Positions 53,787 to 63,912 of a stretch of DNA of 64,000 nucleotides are shown here, one piece after another. The translations under genes and the position numbers were made by a program. The notes under the pieces are model-generated. The model was not told where the DNA came from. It worked only from the letters and a program-made list of their open reading frames with translations, and did not search any database. The stretch is taken from NCBI RefSeq assembly GCF_040712075.1, contig NZ_JBFCVL010000001.1, positions 379,501-443,500 on the forward strand, given 5' to 3'. Within the stretch, counting starts at the first letter, position 1. Each line of letters starts with the position of its first letter. Origin of the DNA: Fodinicurvata sp. EGI_FJ10296 (GTDB lineage Bacteria > Pseudomonadota > Alphaproteobacteria > DSM-16000 > Inquilinaceae).

Positions 53787-54539
53787 TTACCGCTTGCGGG
53801 TTTCGACCGACTCCGGCGTTGGCGCTGCTGGCCGCTTGTCCTGCGTATCAGCATCATCGAACGCCGCGGGCAGGCCGGTCATCAGGATGATTGCAGCGGA
53901 AGCATCGGTCACGCTGGAAACCGTCCGGACATCCGGTGTCCAGCCCTTGCGTGTCCAGGACTCTTTCGCTTCCGCGACTTCCCGCAGACCATTCCGCCCC
54001 TTGGGAAACGCCATTACCGTCCCTTTATGCGTGAACGGCTGACTCATGTCCACCAATACCGAAAGCGCTGCAAGGGCTCGGGCCGTGATGACATCGGCGG
54101 GAAACGGCTCCATGGCCTCGATACGTTGGGTGTGAATGCTGACGTTCACGGCCATGGCCTGCGCCGCCTCGCGAAGGAAAGCCGATTTCCGACTGTCGGC
54201 TTCTACAAGATGCACCTCGGCCACGCCCATCGCGGCGAGGACCAGCCCGGGAAAGCCGGCACCGGCGCCAAGATCGACCAGCACGCGACATTCTGCCGGC
54301 AACAGTGGATAGAGTTGGGCCGAATCGAGCATATGTCGCTGCCAGAGAATGGGCTGGGTCGTCGCGCCGATCAGGTTTAACCGGCGCTGCCACTCGATGA
54401 GCAGGTCGGCGTAGACTTTCAGTCGATCGAGCGTTTCACGTGAAACACCCGTCCATGCCTGGAACTCTGCAGGCCCGATATCGAGGGGGGCGGTTCCGGC
54501 AGCCGCCGTCGATCCGCCGGTTGCTTTCTCGTTGGTCAT
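53787..54539 (-). CDS. rsmG: 16S rRNA (guanine-527-N7)-methyltransferase
   Basis: 250 residues. SAM-dependent methylation of G527 (E. coli numbering) in 16S rRNA. The Rossmann SAM site is [20 protein letters not shown] and the following acid is in [38 protein letters not shown] and FPKGRN complete the family pattern. The N-terminal part includes [20 protein letters not shown]. It overlaps the end of mnmG by ATGA. A parS site is embedded in its coding sequence at 54433-54446, where it encodes part of GVSRETL. Confidence 0.96.
   Translation of the reverse strand: MTNEKATGGSTAAAGTAPLDIGPAEFQAWTGVSRETLDRLKVYADLLIEWQRRLNLIGATTQPILWQRHMLDSAQLYPLLPAECRVLVDLGAGAGFPGLVLAAMGVAEVHLVEADSRKSAFLREAAQAMAVNVSIHTQRIEAMEPFPADVITARALAALSVLVDMSQPFTHKGTVMAFPKGRNGLREVAEAKESWTRKGWTPDVRTVSSVTDASAAIILMTGLPAAFDDADTQDKRPAAPTPESVETRKR
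54433..54446. promoter_or_regulatory. parS site 1, inside rsmG
   Basis: GTTTCACGTGAAAC, a perfect 14-bp palindrome and the core of the conserved parS sequence; with the flanking A on the right it reads TTTCACGTGAAACA. About 0.7 kb upstream of parA. Confidence 0.93.
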
Positions 54540-56608
54540 GCGCTCAGCCGTGATTTGGGACAGGAATTGGGGGAGGCGGCATCAGGGACTTCAGCTTCGG
54601 TGCCTTCAGACCCGGCTGCCCGAACCCTTCTGACATGCTGCAGCAAAAGAATGAGTGCAGCCGGCGTCACCCCCGGAATTCGTCCTGCAGCGCCGAGCGT
54701 CGCCGGCCGCGTTTTTTCCAGCTTCTCTCGAACTTCATTGGAAAGGCCCCCGATGTGCGCATAGTCCAGCGATGCCGGAAGCTGCAGCGTTTCATCACGC
54801 TGAAAGGCACGAATATCCGCACTCTGCCGCTGAAGGTATCCGGCATACCGACCGTCGATCTCGATCTGCTCTGCCACATCCGCCGGCAAGGCACCGAGTC
54901 CCGGCCAGATTGCGGCCAGTCGGTCGATCGTAATTTCTTCGTAACGCAGCAAATCATACGCAGACCGACGAACACCGTCATGATTCACCGCCAGCCCATG
55001 GCGCCGAGCCTCCTGAGGCGTGAGCGAAAGCGTTTCCACGCGTGAGCGAGCATCGGTCAGCATTGTCATCTTCGTATCGTAGCGTTCGCGCCGCGCGGCT
55101 CCGACACATCCGATCGCCGCGCCCAGGCCGGTAAGCCGCTGGTCGGCATTATCCGCGCGGAGAATCAATCTGTACTCGGCGCGAGAGGTGAACATCCGGT
55201 ACGGTTCCGGCGCCCCGTACCGGATCAGGTCATCGACAAGAACGCCGATATATCCCTGGCTTCGGTCAATGCTGAACGTCGGACCTTCTTCGGCGCCGGT
55301 GCCGCCTGCGGCGCCCGATCGAAGTGCAGCATTGAGGCCGGCGATCAGTCCCTGCGCACCGGCTTCCTCGTATCCTGTCGTCCCGTTGATCTGTCCAGCC
55401 AGGAAAAGGCCGGGAAGGTGGCGCAGCGCCAAAGCCGGTGTCAGCGATCGCGGATCGACATAGTCATATTCGATCGCATATCCATGCTGCAGGATCCGCG
55501 CTCGCTCCAACCCCGGAATGGTCGCAATCAGAGCGTCCTGGACATCCTTGGGCAGGGAGGTCGAAATACCGTTGGGATAGACGGTGTGATCGTCCAGCCC
55601 CTCCGGCTCCAGAAATATCTGGTGACGTTCCTTGTCCGCGAAGCGCACGACCTTGTCTTCGATACTCGGACAATAGCGAGGCCCAGTGCTGTCGATAGCG
55701 CCGCCATAGATCGGCGAGCGGTGAAGGTTCGCCTGGATGAGCGCGTGTGTCTCGCGGGTTGTATGGGTGATATGACACGGGACTTGTCGGGTCGTGATTC
55801 GATCGGTCATATACGAGAAGGGCGTCGGCGGGTCATCGCCCGGCTGCACTTCCAGACGATCCCAGTCGATTGTTCGACCATCGAGTCTTGCAGGCGTGCC
55901 CGTCTTCAATCGGCCAAGAGGCACGCCCGCCTGCGATAAACGGGCTGACAAACCAACCGAAGGGGCCTCACCGACACGTCCCGCCGGAATTTTTTCTTCG
56001 CCAATATGAATCAGACCATTCAGGAACGTGCCGGTTGTCAGGACGACGGCCTCGGACAGCAACCGGCGTCCGTCCCGCAGCAGCACCCCTTTGACCGTCC
56101 CATTCGCCTCGGCCGACGATTCGACGATAAGATCGGCCACTTCACCGGCGATCAGTGACAGTCCGTCCTGTTCGCCCAGCAGAGCCCGGACCGCTTGCTT
56201 GTACAGCTCCCGATCCGCCTGTGCCCGAGGCCCGCGCACCGCAGGACCCTTACGCTGGTTCAACATCCTGAACTGGATACCGGCGCGGTCGATCGCCTTG
56301 CCCATGATGCCGTCCAGGGCGTCGATTTCCCGGACCAGATGTCCCTTACCGAGCCCGCCGATCGCCGGATTGCACGACATCGCCCCGATCGTGTCGAGAC
56401 GGTGGGTTATCAGTGCCGTCCGCGCGCCCAATCGTGCCGCAGCGGCGGCCGCCTCGGTGCCTGCGTGCCCGCCGCCAACCACGAGGACATCATAGCGTTC
56501 GGCTTCGCCGTCCTGCGCTCTGCCGGCATCGGATCGGGAAGACATGCACGTCAATGCATGCGAAGGTCCGGTCATGGTGGTCATCCTGGTAAAGCTTCTG
56601 TCGGTCAT
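54536..56608 (-). CDS. mnmG: tRNA uridine-5-carboxymethylaminomethyl modification enzyme MnmG
   Basis: Up to 690 residues. FAD-dependent subunit of the MnmE-MnmG complex that modifies U34 of several tRNAs. The FAD motif is [20 protein letters not shown], followed by [58 protein letters not shown] and the C-terminal LERAEYR-like [20 protein letters not shown]. The first ATG (56608) lies inside a parS palindrome and leaves about 35 extra residues before the FAD motif, so starts at 56584, 56575 or 56545 should be considered. Overlaps rsmG by 4 nt. Confidence 0.95.
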   Translation of the reverse strand: MTDRSFTRMTTMTGPSHALTCMSSRSDAGRAQDGEAERYDVLVVGGGHAGTEAAAAAARLGARTALITHRLDTIGAMSCNPAIGGLGKGHLVREIDALDGIMGKAIDRAGIQFRMLNQRKGPAVRGPRAQADRELYKQAVRALLGEQDGLSLIAGEVADLIVESSAEANGTVKGVLLRDGRRLLSEAVVLTTGTFLNGLIHIGEEKIPAGRVGEAPSVGLSARLSQAGVPLGRLKTGTPARLDGRTIDWDRLEVQPGDDPPTPFSYMTDRITTRQVPCHITHTTRETHALIQANLHRSPIYGGAIDSTGPRYCPSIEDKVVRFADKERHQIFLEPEGLDDHTVYPNGISTSLPKDVQDALIATIPGLERARILQHGYAIEYDYVDPRSLTPALALRHLPGLFLAGQINGTTGYEEAGAQGLIAGLNAALRSGAAGGTGAEEGPTFSIDRSQGYIGVLVDDLIRYGAPEPYRMFTSRAEYRLILRADNADQRLTGLGAAIGCVGAARRERYDTKMTMLTDARSRVETLSLTPQEARRHGLAVNHDGVRRSAYDLLRYEEITIDRLAAIWPGLGALPADVAEQIEIDGRYAGYLQRQSADIRAFQRDETLQLPASLDYAHIGGLSNEVREKLEKTRPATLGAAGRIPGVTPAALILLLQHVRRVRAAGSEGTEAEVPDAASPNSCPKSRLSA

Positions 56609-56630
56609 CGTTTCACGTGAAACGATGACC
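56603..56630. promoter_or_regulatory. parS site 2, between mnmE and mnmG
   Basis: The core GTTTCACGTGAAAC (56610-56623) is embedded in a perfect 28-bp palindrome extended by GGTCATC on the left and GATGACC on the right. It spans the first candidate mnmG start codon and ends two bases before the mnmE stop codon. Confidence 0.93.
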
Positions 56631-56631
56631 C

Positions 56632-57990
56632 CTATTTTCCAATGCAGAAATCGCGGAACACGATGTCGAGGATATCCTCGACATCGACGCGACCGGTAAC
56701 GCGCCCCAGCGCACGAACCGCCAGACGCACATCCTCTGCTGCCAGTTCTGGTAACGGGGCCGCCATGGCCCGGTCAAGGGCATCGGCACACTCGGCCAAC
56801 GCATCGCGGTGTCTGGCCCGTGTCAGCGGCGGGCCGCCGTCACCGCTCAGGCGGTCGCGAACCATCGACACCAACATCTCCACCAAATCCGAAATGCCCG
56901 CTCCGCTGACAGCGGACACGCCGATTGCGGGGCCTTCAATCGCCGACAGTGTGACGGGTCCCACCAGCCGATCGATCTTGTTGACCGCTACCACAGTGTC
57001 TCTTGAACACAGTTCCGCCAGATCGTCGGGGAGGCCGCCAGCGGCGTCGAGATCGGCGGCATCGACCACCAGGACCCGCAGATCGGCGCTATCGGCGCGC
57101 AAGCGTGCCCGGCGGACCCCTTCCAATTCGACTTCGTCACCGATCTCTCGCATTCCTGCGGTATCGGCAACGACAACGGCGTATCCGCCAAGATCCAGAT
57201 GGACCTCGACCACGTCCCGGGTCGTCCCGGCGACCGCCGAGACAATCGCCGCATCCCGTTGCGCCAGCAGATTGACGAGACTGGACTTCCCGGCGTTCGG
57301 GCGCCCCAGGACGGCAATCTCCAGCCCCGACCGAACGCGTTCTCCGCGCCTTGCATCCGCAAGATGGGCACGGATACTCGATCCGATTCCGGCCAGAGTT
57401 GGTGCGATCGTATCGGTGATCCCTTCGGGCAAATCCTCGTCCGGGAAATCCAGATCGGCCTCGGCATAGGCCAACGCACGCGACAGAGTTTGCCGCCAAC
57501 CGTCGTAGAGCCGACCCAGCGCACCGTCCATCTGCCGCAGGGCCTGACGGTGCTGGGCCGCGGTTTCCGCGTCGATCAGATCGGCCAGACCCTCGACCTC
57601 CGTCAGATCGAGCTTACCATTGTCGAACGCCCGCCGCGTGAATTCACCGGGCTCGGCCGGGCGCAATCCCGGCATCCGGCTTAATACAGACAACAGCCGA
57701 TCGACCACGGCCCGTCCTCCATGGCAATGGATCTCGACCATATCCTCGCCGGAAAAACTCCGTGGCCCCGCAAACCCCAGCACCAGAGCCTGGTCGATGA
57801 CGTCACCGAATCCGGGGCCGAATTCAGGATCCTTCAATTGTCGAAGTCTGGCCCGCCGATCGGCCGGTACCGGATCGCCCGGGGTCAGCGCTGCCAGGGC
57901 GCCACGTGCCTCAGGACCCGAAATGCGGATGACCGCCACACCGGATCTTCCCGGCACCGTGGAGAGGGCGAAAATTGTGTCTCGTGACAT
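56632..57990 (-). CDS. mnmE: tRNA modification GTPase MnmE
   Basis: 452 residues from the ATG at 57990 ([20 protein letters not shown]); an in-frame ATG at 58068 would overlap the upstream gene and is not family-like. The N-terminal folate-binding domain contains [20 protein letters not shown] and [20 protein letters not shown]. The G domain has G1 [16 protein letters not shown]2/G3 GTTRDVVEV and VADTAGMRE, and G4 VAVNKIDR. The C-terminal DFCIGK holds the catalytic cysteine motif CxGK. Partner of MnmG encoded next. Confidence 0.96.
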   Translation of the reverse strand: MSRDTIFALSTVPGRSGVAVIRISGPEARGALAALTPGDPVPADRRARLRQLKDPEFGPGFGDVIDQALVLGFAGPRSFSGEDMVEIHCHGGRAVVDRLLSVLSRMPGLRPAEPGEFTRRAFDNGKLDLTEVEGLADLIDAETAAQHRQALRQMDGALGRLYDGWRQTLSRALAYAEADLDFPDEDLPEGITDTIAPTLAGIGSSIRAHLADARRGERVRSGLEIAVLGRPNAGKSSLVNLLAQRDAAIVSAVAGTTRDVVEVHLDLGGYAVVVADTAGMREIGDEVELEGVRRARLRADSADLRVLVVDAADLDAAGGLPDDLAELCSRDTVVAVNKIDRLVGPVTLSAIEGPAIGVSAVSGAGISDLVEMLVSMVRDRLSGDGGPPLTRARHRDALAECADALDRAMAAPLPELAAEDVRLAVRALGRVTGRVDVEDILDIVFRDFCIGK

Positions 57991-58006
57991 CAGCTGTGTT
58001 CGGTCC

Positions 58007-58330
58007 CTATCGTCGGCCCGACTTCTTGCCGCCGGCCGTCGTTCCGTCGCTTTCAGGCTTCTCGTCATCGCTGGTTTGCCGTGACCCGCTGCCGGAACGC
58101 GCGCTCTGGTTCATGGCATCCCATACGGCCCGATTCATCTGTTCCAGACCCTGAAGGGACATCGGCATCCAGGTCTTCATCAGCGTCTCGGGATCCATGG
58201 CGGTCATGGAAGCGGGGATCTGCTGGCGCATCTGTTCGATCATCGCATCCTGCAATGGCTTGATTTCGGGCAGCCCGAGAAAAGTGCGGGCTTCCTCGGG
58301 TGTGCATTCTATGTCGATGCGGATATTCAT
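58007..58330 (-). CDS. DUF6489 family protein
   Basis: 107 residues. Starts [20 protein letters not shown], then [20 protein letters not shown] and a helix [20 protein letters not shown], ending in a basic low-complexity tail ([13 protein letters not shown]). This small alphaproteobacterial family regularly sits directly upstream of mnmE, as here with 16 bp between. The first strand-turn (EEAR..FLGLP) suggests a small folded unit plus helix. Function unknown. Confidence 0.85.
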   Translation of the reverse strand: MNIRIDIECTPEEARTFLGLPEIKPLQDAMIEQMRQQIPASMTAMDPETLMKTWMPMSLQGLEQMNRAVWDAMNQSARSGSGSRQTSDDEKPESDGTTAGGKKSGRR

Positions 58331-58439
58331 TGACTGCTCCCGTCAAAGGAATCACCTAAAGTTCACGCGACAGGATAAAGGAAATCGTCCGCGATTTCGC
58401 CACCATCCCGAATCCGAAGCACCAGCCATTGGGGTACCG

Positions 58440-60467
58440 ATGACGCAGAATCGTCTGGCGGACAGCGCAAGCCCGTATTTGCTCCAGCATGCCGACAATC
58501 CGGTACACTGGTATCCGTGGGGCAGTGAGGCGCTGGCAACGGCGAAAGCGGAGAACAAGCCGATCCTGCTGTCGATCGGCTATGCCGCCTGTCACTGGTG
58601 CCACGTCATGGCCCATGAGAGCTTCGAGGATCCCGCCATTGCAGAGGTCATGAACCAGCTTTTCGTCAACATCAAGGTCGATCGGGAAGAGCGGCCGGAC
58701 ATCGATCAGATCTACATGAACGCCCTCGTCATGACCGGTCAGCCCGGCGGATGGCCGCTGACCATGTTCCTGACGCCGGACGGCCACCCGTTCTGGGGCG
58801 GAACCTATTTCCCGTCCGTGCCAAAATTCGGCCGTCCCGGATTTGCCGAAGTCCTGAAACTGGTGTCGCAGGTGTACCACCAGGACCCGGACAAGGTTGC
58901 CGGCAACGTGGACGCGCTGCGTACGGCTCTAGCGCGGCTCAGCGAGAGCGAGTCCGTCGAGGCCGTCGATCCGGCCATCATCGACCAGGCAGCCGAACAA
59001 TTGGCCGCGGAAATGGACCCGGTCCATGGCGGCATAAAGGGCGCACCGAAGTTCCCGCAGGTCAGTGTGCTCACGCTGATCTGGCACGCCGCCCGGCGGA
59101 CAGGTTCACCGGCGCTTGCCGCCACCGTCGAACTGGCGGTGCGGCGAATGTGCCAGGGCGGCATTTACGACCATCTGGGCGGCGGCTTCTCCCGATATTC
59201 CGTCGATGACCAGTGGCTCGTGCCACATTTCGAGAAGATGCTCTACGACAACGCCCAGCTTCTCGACCTTCTGCTGATGCAATGGCTGGCGACCGACGAT
59301 CCGCTGTTCTCGCACCGTATCCACGAAACCGTCGCGTGGCTCGACCGCGAGATGACTCTGTCCAACGGTGCGTTCGCCGCCAGCCTGGACGCGGACAGCG
59401 AAGGGGAGGAGGGGCGGTTCTACATCTGGACGCAGAAGCAGATCCGCGAGGCCCTGGATGACGCGGTCGAGCCCGAGACCATGGCCTTGCTGGAGAAAAC
59501 TTATGACATCACGCCGGAGGGGAATTGGGAGGGTGTGACCATCCTTAATCGCCGCCACGCCGACGGTCTGCCCGAACCTTCGGTCGAGCAGGCACTTACC
59601 CAGCCGATGACACTGATGTTCCAGGCCCGATCGAAGCGCGTCCGACCCGCTTTGGATGACAAGGTTCTGGCCGACTGGAACGGACTGACCATCGCGGCGC
59701 TGGCGCGTTGCGGCGCCACCATGAACCAGCCGGACTGGACCGCCAGGGCCGCCAGAGCATTTAATGCGGTTGTCGACGCACTTGGCGACGGCGATCGGCT
59801 TTTCCACGCCTGGCGTGATGGCCGGCGTCATCAAATCGGAATGCTGACCGACTATGCGGCGATGATCCAGGCTGCGCTGGCTCTGTTCATGGCGACAGGG
59901 CAGTCGAAGTACCTTCAGCTCGCTGTCGGTTGGGCCGACACGACCGAAGAGCGGTTCGCCGATCGCGATGCCGGCGGCTATTTTCTGACGGCCGACGATG
60001 CCGAAGCCCTGATCGTGCGAACGAAGAGTATTCACGACAATGCGGAGCCGTCCGGCAATGGCAGCCTTCTCATTGGCCTGGCCCGCTTGTACCACTTGAC
60101 CGGCGAGCAACGCTTTGCCGACCGGGCCGAAGGCATCATCCGGGCCTTCGGTGGTGCGCTTCAACGAAATATTTTCCCGCTTGCCAGCTACCTCGCCGGG
60201 ATCGATCACCTTTACAATGCTGAAACCGTGATCATCGTTGGAGAGAATGGAGATCCGGCGACGGAAGCTCTTGGAGAGGCCGCACGCAACGTCGCGGATC
60301 CAAGACGCATGGTGGTAACCGTCTCCGACACCTCCAATCTGCCGGAATCCCACCCGGCAGCGGGAAAGACACGGGTTCAGGGCCAAGCAACGGCGTATCG
60401 ATGTCAGGGAATGATGTGCTATCCACCAGTGACGAATCCCGCGGACCTGAAACCTGACGGCCCATGA
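58440..60467 (+). CDS. Thioredoxin-domain protein of the YyaL / DUF255 family
   Basis: 675 residues from the ATG at 58440 ([20 protein letters not shown]), typical length; earlier in-frame starts run antisense through DUF6489. The N-terminal thioredoxin-like domain has CxxC in [20 protein letters not shown]. Then a glycosidase-like alpha/alpha toroid with [20 protein letters not shown] and [15 protein letters not shown]. The family is widespread, related to mammalian spermatogenesis-associated 20, and may act on nucleoside-sugar or isomerase-type substrates, but its reaction is unproven. It overlaps ogt by ATGA. Confidence 0.93.
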   Translation: MTQNRLADSASPYLLQHADNPVHWYPWGSEALATAKAENKPILLSIGYAACHWCHVMAHESFEDPAIAEVMNQLFVNIKVDREERPDIDQIYMNALVMTGQPGGWPLTMFLTPDGHPFWGGTYFPSVPKFGRPGFAEVLKLVSQVYHQDPDKVAGNVDALRTALARLSESESVEAVDPAIIDQAAEQLAAEMDPVHGGIKGAPKFPQVSVLTLIWHAARRTGSPALAATVELAVRRMCQGGIYDHLGGGFSRYSVDDQWLVPHFEKMLYDNAQLLDLLLMQWLATDDPLFSHRIHETVAWLDREMTLSNGAFAASLDADSEGEEGRFYIWTQKQIREALDDAVEPETMALLEKTYDITPEGNWEGVTILNRRHADGLPEPSVEQALTQPMTLMFQARSKRVRPALDDKVLADWNGLTIAALARCGATMNQPDWTARAARAFNAVVDALGDGDRLFHAWRDGRRHQIGMLTDYAAMIQAALALFMATGQSKYLQLAVGWADTTEERFADRDAGGYFLTADDAEALIVRTKSIHDNAEPSGNGSLLIGLARLYHLTGEQRFADRAEGIIRAFGGALQRNIFPLASYLAGIDHLYNAETVIIVGENGDPATEALGEAARNVADPRRMVVTVSDTSNLPESHPAAGKTRVQGQATAYRCQGMMCYPPVTNPADLKPDGP

Positions 60468-60985
60468 TCGTGGAAGTCAGCATGGAATTGATGTGCCCAT
60501 CTCCAATCGGGATCCTGCGTATTAACGCAGCTAGGGAGGGCGAAGCGTGGGTGCTTTCCGGCATAACGATCGGCGAAACTGACGGTTCAGCCGATGCGGA
60601 CAATAATCCCGGGGACAAACAGCTGATGTCGCCGGATCGTCTGCCGCCGGTCCTGGCAGATGTTCAGGCACAGTTGAAGGCCTACTTCGATGGTCAGCTT
60701 CGCCGATTCGCCATACCACTCGCGAACCCCCGAACGGTATTCCAGGCGCGGCTGCGTGCCGCCATGCTAAATATCCCGTATGGCGAAACCGCCAGTTATG
60801 CCGGGCTCGCCCGTGAGATATCCAGCAGCCCACGGGCCGTTGGTACGGGCTGCGGCCGCAATCGGATTCCGATCATCGTGCCATGTCACCGGGTTGTCGC
60901 CACAACAGGCCTTGGCGGCTACAGCGGCGGGGAGGGACTGAGGACAAAAAAAGACCTCCTCGCCCACGAGCGAAGAGGCCTCTGA
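60464..60985 (+). CDS. ogt: Methylated-DNA-[protein]-cysteine S-methyltransferase
   Basis: 173 residues. Suicide repair of O6-methylguanine. The acceptor cysteine is in [20 protein letters not shown], the DNA-binding helix region in [20 protein letters not shown] and [13 protein letters not shown]. The N-terminal ribonuclease-like part is present but weakly conserved. Start ATG overlaps the yyaL-type gene, so the two are an operon. The last codons ([14 protein letters not shown]) also form the intrinsic terminator of the convergent rho gene on the opposite strand. Confidence 0.94.
   Translation: MIVEVSMELMCPSPIGILRINAAREGEAWVLSGITIGETDGSADADNNPGDKQLMSPDRLPPVLADVQAQLKAYFDGQLRRFAIPLANPRTVFQARLRAAMLNIPYGETASYAGLAREISSSPRAVGTGCGRNRIPIIVPCHRVVATTGLGGYSGGEGLRTKKDLLAHERRGL
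60946..60979 (-). terminator. Intrinsic terminator of rho, inside the 3' end of ogt
   Basis: Minus strand: GCCTCTTCGC (60979-60970), loop 60969-60964, GCGAGGAGGT (60963-60954). This gives a 10-bp stem with two G-U pairs, followed two bases later by TTTTTTT (complement of 60946-60952). It lies about 75 bp after the rho stop codon and overlaps the coding sequence of the convergent ogt gene. Confidence 0.85.
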
Positions 60986-61013
60986 TCGATAAACCGTCGA
61001 GCCGATTGCCGGC

Positions 61014-61037
61014 GCGCCGTTTCACGTGAAACGGCGC
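61014..61037. promoter_or_regulatory. parS site 3, between ogt and rho
   Basis: Core GTTTCACGTGAAAC at 61019-61032, extended to a perfect 24-bp palindrome by GCGCC on the left and GGCGC on the right. It occupies the short convergent gap between ogt and rho. Confidence 0.93.
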
Positions 61038-61052
61038 CGGCCAACATAGACG

Positions 61053-62309
61053 CTACTGGTTCATACTCTCGAAGAAGTCGGCGTTGTTCTTGGTATGTCG
61101 GAGCTTGTCGAGAAGGAACTCCATCGCATCGTTCGGCCCCATTGGCTGAAGGATGCGGCGCAGGACCCACATCTTCGACAGTTCGCCTTTGGATACCAAC
61201 AGCTCTTCCTTTCGCGTTCCCGACCGCGTTATATCGATCGCCGGGAATATCCTCCGGTCGGCGATCTTCCGATCGAGGATGAGTTCGGAGTTGCCGGTGC
61301 CCTTGAACTCTTCGAAAATCACTTCATCCATGCGGCTGCCGGTCTCGACAAGCGCCGTCGCAATGATCGACAGACTGCCGCCTTCCTCGATATTGCGAGC
61401 AGCACCGAAGAACCGTTTCGGCCGCTGAAGTGCGTTCGCATCGACGCCGCCCGTGAGAACCTTGCCGGACGACGGGACGACCGTGTTATAGGCACGAGCG
61501 AGCCGGGTGATCGAATCAAGAAGAATCACGACATCCTTCTTGTGTTCGACCAGCCGCTTCGCCTTTTCGATGACCATCTCGGCGACCTGGACATGGCGCG
61601 CCGCTGGCTCGTCGAAGGTCGAAGAAATCACCTCACCCTTCACCGACCGGTCCATATCCGTCACTTCCTCGGGCCGCTCATCGATCAGAAGTACGATGAG
61701 ATACGCTTCGGGATGATTGGCCGCGATGGAATTCGCCACCGTCTGCAGCATCATCGTCTTGCCGGTCCGGGGTGGCGCGACGATCAGGGCCCGCTGTCCC
61801 TTGCCGATCGGTGCCACCAACTCCATGATCCTCGCGGTCAGATCCTTGGATGTCGGATTTTCGACCTCCATCCGAAGTCGGGTTTCCGGATACAGGGGCG
61901 TAAGATTATCGAAGTTGATCCGATGCCGGACCCGGTCCGGATCCTCGAAGTTGATCTGGTTGACCTTGACCAGCGCGAAATACCGTTCGCCATCCTTGGG
62001 CGACCGGATCTGCCCTTCGACGGTATCGCCGGTTCGCAGAGCGAAACGCCGTACCTGATTGGGCGAAACATAGATATCGTCGGGACCCGGAAGATAGTTG
62101 GCTTCCGGCGACCGTAGAAATCCAAAGCCGTCCGGGAGGACTTCCAGAACGCCCGAGCCGAAGATCGCAATATCGTTCTCGGCCAACTGTTTCAGGATCG
62201 CAAACATCATGTCCTGCTTGCGCAGGTTGCTCGCGTTCTCGATCTCCAACTCTTCGGCATATGCCAGAAGATCCGCCGGAGATTTATCCTTGAGGTCTTG
62301 TAGATGCAT
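61053..62309 (-). CDS. rho: Transcription termination factor Rho
   Basis: 418 residues, full length. Hexameric RNA-dependent ATPase and translocase. The N-terminal domain starts [20 protein letters not shown]. The primary RNA-binding cold-shock fold contains [20 protein letters not shown] and [19 protein letters not shown]. The P-loop is [20 protein letters not shown], and Walker B and the Q/R-loops include [20 protein letters not shown] and [20 protein letters not shown]. It ends [20 protein letters not shown]. Transcribed alone, towards ogt. Confidence 0.98.
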   Translation of the reverse strand: MHLQDLKDKSPADLLAYAEELEIENASNLRKQDMMFAILKQLAENDIAIFGSGVLEVLPDGFGFLRSPEANYLPGPDDIYVSPNQVRRFALRTGDTVEGQIRSPKDGERYFALVKVNQINFEDPDRVRHRINFDNLTPLYPETRLRMEVENPTSKDLTARIMELVAPIGKGQRALIVAPPRTGKTMMLQTVANSIAANHPEAYLIVLLIDERPEEVTDMDRSVKGEVISSTFDEPAARHVQVAEMVIEKAKRLVEHKKDVVILLDSITRLARAYNTVVPSSGKVLTGGVDANALQRPKRFFGAARNIEEGGSLSIIATALVETGSRMDEVIFEEFKGTGNSELILDRKIADRRIFPAIDITRSGTRKEELLVSKGELSKMWVLRRILQPMGPNDAMEFLLDKLRHTKNNADFFESMNQ

Positions 62310-62539
62310 TGATGAGCCCGTAACGGGAGTGACGGCAATCGCACGACGACTGTGTGCGGACGTCAGGTGAAGTGGAAGATGCCTGAAAAGACAGCCGAAG
62401 GCGGAGGAGGGAACGTCCCGTAAGGACGATTACAGACCCGGACCGATATCGGAGGTGGAGATGAACGAGAGTCAGTCCGTATCGTCGGACTTCGACTCCC
62501 GCCTTTCAGATGGGTAACCGAACCTGCGTTGCAAGTCAA
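62310..62539 (-). promoter_or_regulatory. rho leader with candidate promoter and pyrimidine-rich segment
   Basis: A TTGACT (62539-62534) with a 17-nt spacer to TACCCA (62516-62511) is a possible promoter. It would give a leader of nearly 200 nt. The leader is C-rich and G-poor in stretches on the transcribed strand (CTCTCGTTCATCTCCACCTC and CATCTTCCACTTCACC), as expected for Rho-utilisation sites. Autoregulation by Rho-dependent attenuation is known for rho leaders in other bacteria. The rest of the gap up to 62695 shows no gene. Confidence 0.35.
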
Positions 62540-62695
62540 ATGATCACCATGACCTCCTGAAACTTTTTCGATCCTGGCAGAGATTTTTTCCCTATCAGGC
62601 GACAGGAATGGGCAAGAAAGGCATCTCTGTCGTTCCGGGGCCGATACTGTATCATCCCGCCGAAACGTCCAAAGACAGTGAATCAGAAGGACCGC

Positions 62696-63385
62696 ATGAA
62701 ATCCTACATCGTTACCTGCAGCGCCGGTTTCCGCGACGCCGTCCTAGCTTTGGCGGTGCGCAAGGCCGTCACTGCAAGTGATCTCGTAACTGCGGTCCTC
62801 GTTCTGCATGAACATCTCGATCCGGATTCGGTTCCCGATCCCGGAGACGCCGGACCCGATGACCGCGATGTCATCCTGCTCAAATCGGGGCCGCGCGCCG
62901 GACGGGTTCTCCGCCGCAAGCCGCGGCTTCAACTTCGGCTCAAGGACGGATTATCAGACGTCTACATTCGCCGAGCTCTCGCATTGCTGCTGGCGCTGGA
63001 TGCCGGTGAACGGGCGTTGTCAGAATCCGACAGCACCGGATCGGCGGATAACGACGATACAACCGATCCCGTCCGGGATCGTGCACGGGGCCGTAGCGAA
63101 ATTGACGATGCACGTGAGCATGCCGAGGAAATGCGCGCGCTTGTATCGTTGATGACCTTCGATCCGCTACCCGACGGCGTCAGAACCGTCTCCGATGCCC
63201 GGTATGTTCTGGGTCTGCCGCCGGGCATGCGGCTCAACCGGAGGATCGTTAAAGCCCGTTTCCGGATGCTGAGCCAGATTTATCATCCCGACAAGGAAAC
63301 CGGCGATACCTTGCGGATGACTCAGCTGATCGATGCCTCACGACTCATGGAAGGCGATCTTCGCCGCCGCGAAGCGGCCGAATGA
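62696..63385 (+). CDS. Protein with C-terminal J-domain
   Basis: 229 residues from the ATG at 62696 (CAGAAGGACCGC upstream; a GTG at 62678 would add six residues). The first 100 residues (MKSYIVTCSAGFRDAVLALA, then RKAVTASDLVTAVLVLHEHL) are unrecognised and followed by a short acidic linker (SDSTGSADNDDTTDP). The C terminus is a compact J-domain: ARYVLGLPPGMRLNRRIVKA, then KARFRMLSQIYHPDKETGDT with the HPD tripeptide. It should recruit and stimulate a DnaK-type chaperone. Divergent from rho, convergent with hemJ. Confidence 0.85.
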   Translation: MKSYIVTCSAGFRDAVLALAVRKAVTASDLVTAVLVLHEHLDPDSVPDPGDAGPDDRDVILLKSGPRAGRVLRRKPRLQLRLKDGLSDVYIRRALALLLALDAGERALSESDSTGSADNDDTTDPVRDRARGRSEIDDAREHAEEMRALVSLMTFDPLPDGVRTVSDARYVLGLPPGMRLNRRIVKARFRMLSQIYHPDKETGDTLRMTQLIDASRLMEGDLRRREAAE

Positions 63386-63429
63386 GGATGCGGCCGGGAA
63401 TTAGCAACAGCGATAATCAGGGAAACCGG

Positions 63430-63864
63430 TCAGAACGGCTTCACGATCACCGATATGACGATGATAATCAGCAGGACGGTCGGAACTTCGTTGGCAATCC
63501 GATAGAACCGGGCCGGCCGGGCATTTCGGTCGCCCTCGAAATCCTTGCGCCACCGAGCAAAGAATACATGCATCACCGTCAACGCGACGACGGCAGCCAG
63601 CTTCAGGTGCAGCCAGCCTTGCTCCAGCCATCCCGGCTGCAACGCCAACAACCAAAGACCGAATAGCCAGGTCGCGATCATCGCCGGATTGATAATACCG
63701 CGAAGCAATCGGCGTTCCATGATCTTGAACGTCTCGGAAAGTTCCGACCCCTGCTTGGCATCGGCATGATAAACGTAGAGCCGCGGCAGATAGAACATGC
63801 CGGCCATCCACGCAATGAGCGATAGCACATGCAGGACTAACACCCAGGAATAGTAATCTGTCAT
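63430..63864 (-). CDS. hemJ: Protoporphyrinogen IX oxidase HemJ
   Basis: 144 residues. Integral membrane enzyme that oxidises protoporphyrinogen IX in haem synthesis. Four helices: YYSWVLVLHVLSLIAWMAGM with the conserved haem-ligand His, a second with IINPAMIATWLFGLWLLAL, a third with LKLAAVVALTVMHVFFARW, and the last EVPTVLLIIIVISVIVKPF. The LPRLYVYHADA segment after helix 1 is diagnostic. It follows hemE by 48 bp on the same strand, consistent with a haem operon. Confidence 0.95.
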   Translation of the reverse strand: MTDYYSWVLVLHVLSLIAWMAGMFYLPRLYVYHADAKQGSELSETFKIMERRLLRGIINPAMIATWLFGLWLLALQPGWLEQGWLHLKLAAVVALTVMHVFFARWRKDFEGDRNARPARFYRIANEVPTVLLIIIVISVIVKPF

Positions 63865-63912
63865 GGATCCGCTTTCGGTATGGCAATGTCCGACAGGTCT
63901 CCGGTCGACCTT

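Noticed and set aside
58068-58197. Longer N termini for mnmE (start 58068) and the YyaL-family gene (start 58197)
   Set aside because: Both extend into the DUF6489 gene in non-family sequence; the shorter starts agree with the conserved protein beginnings.
59106-60386. Minus-strand open frame of 426 codons
   Set aside because: Antisense to the YyaL-family gene; no domain features.
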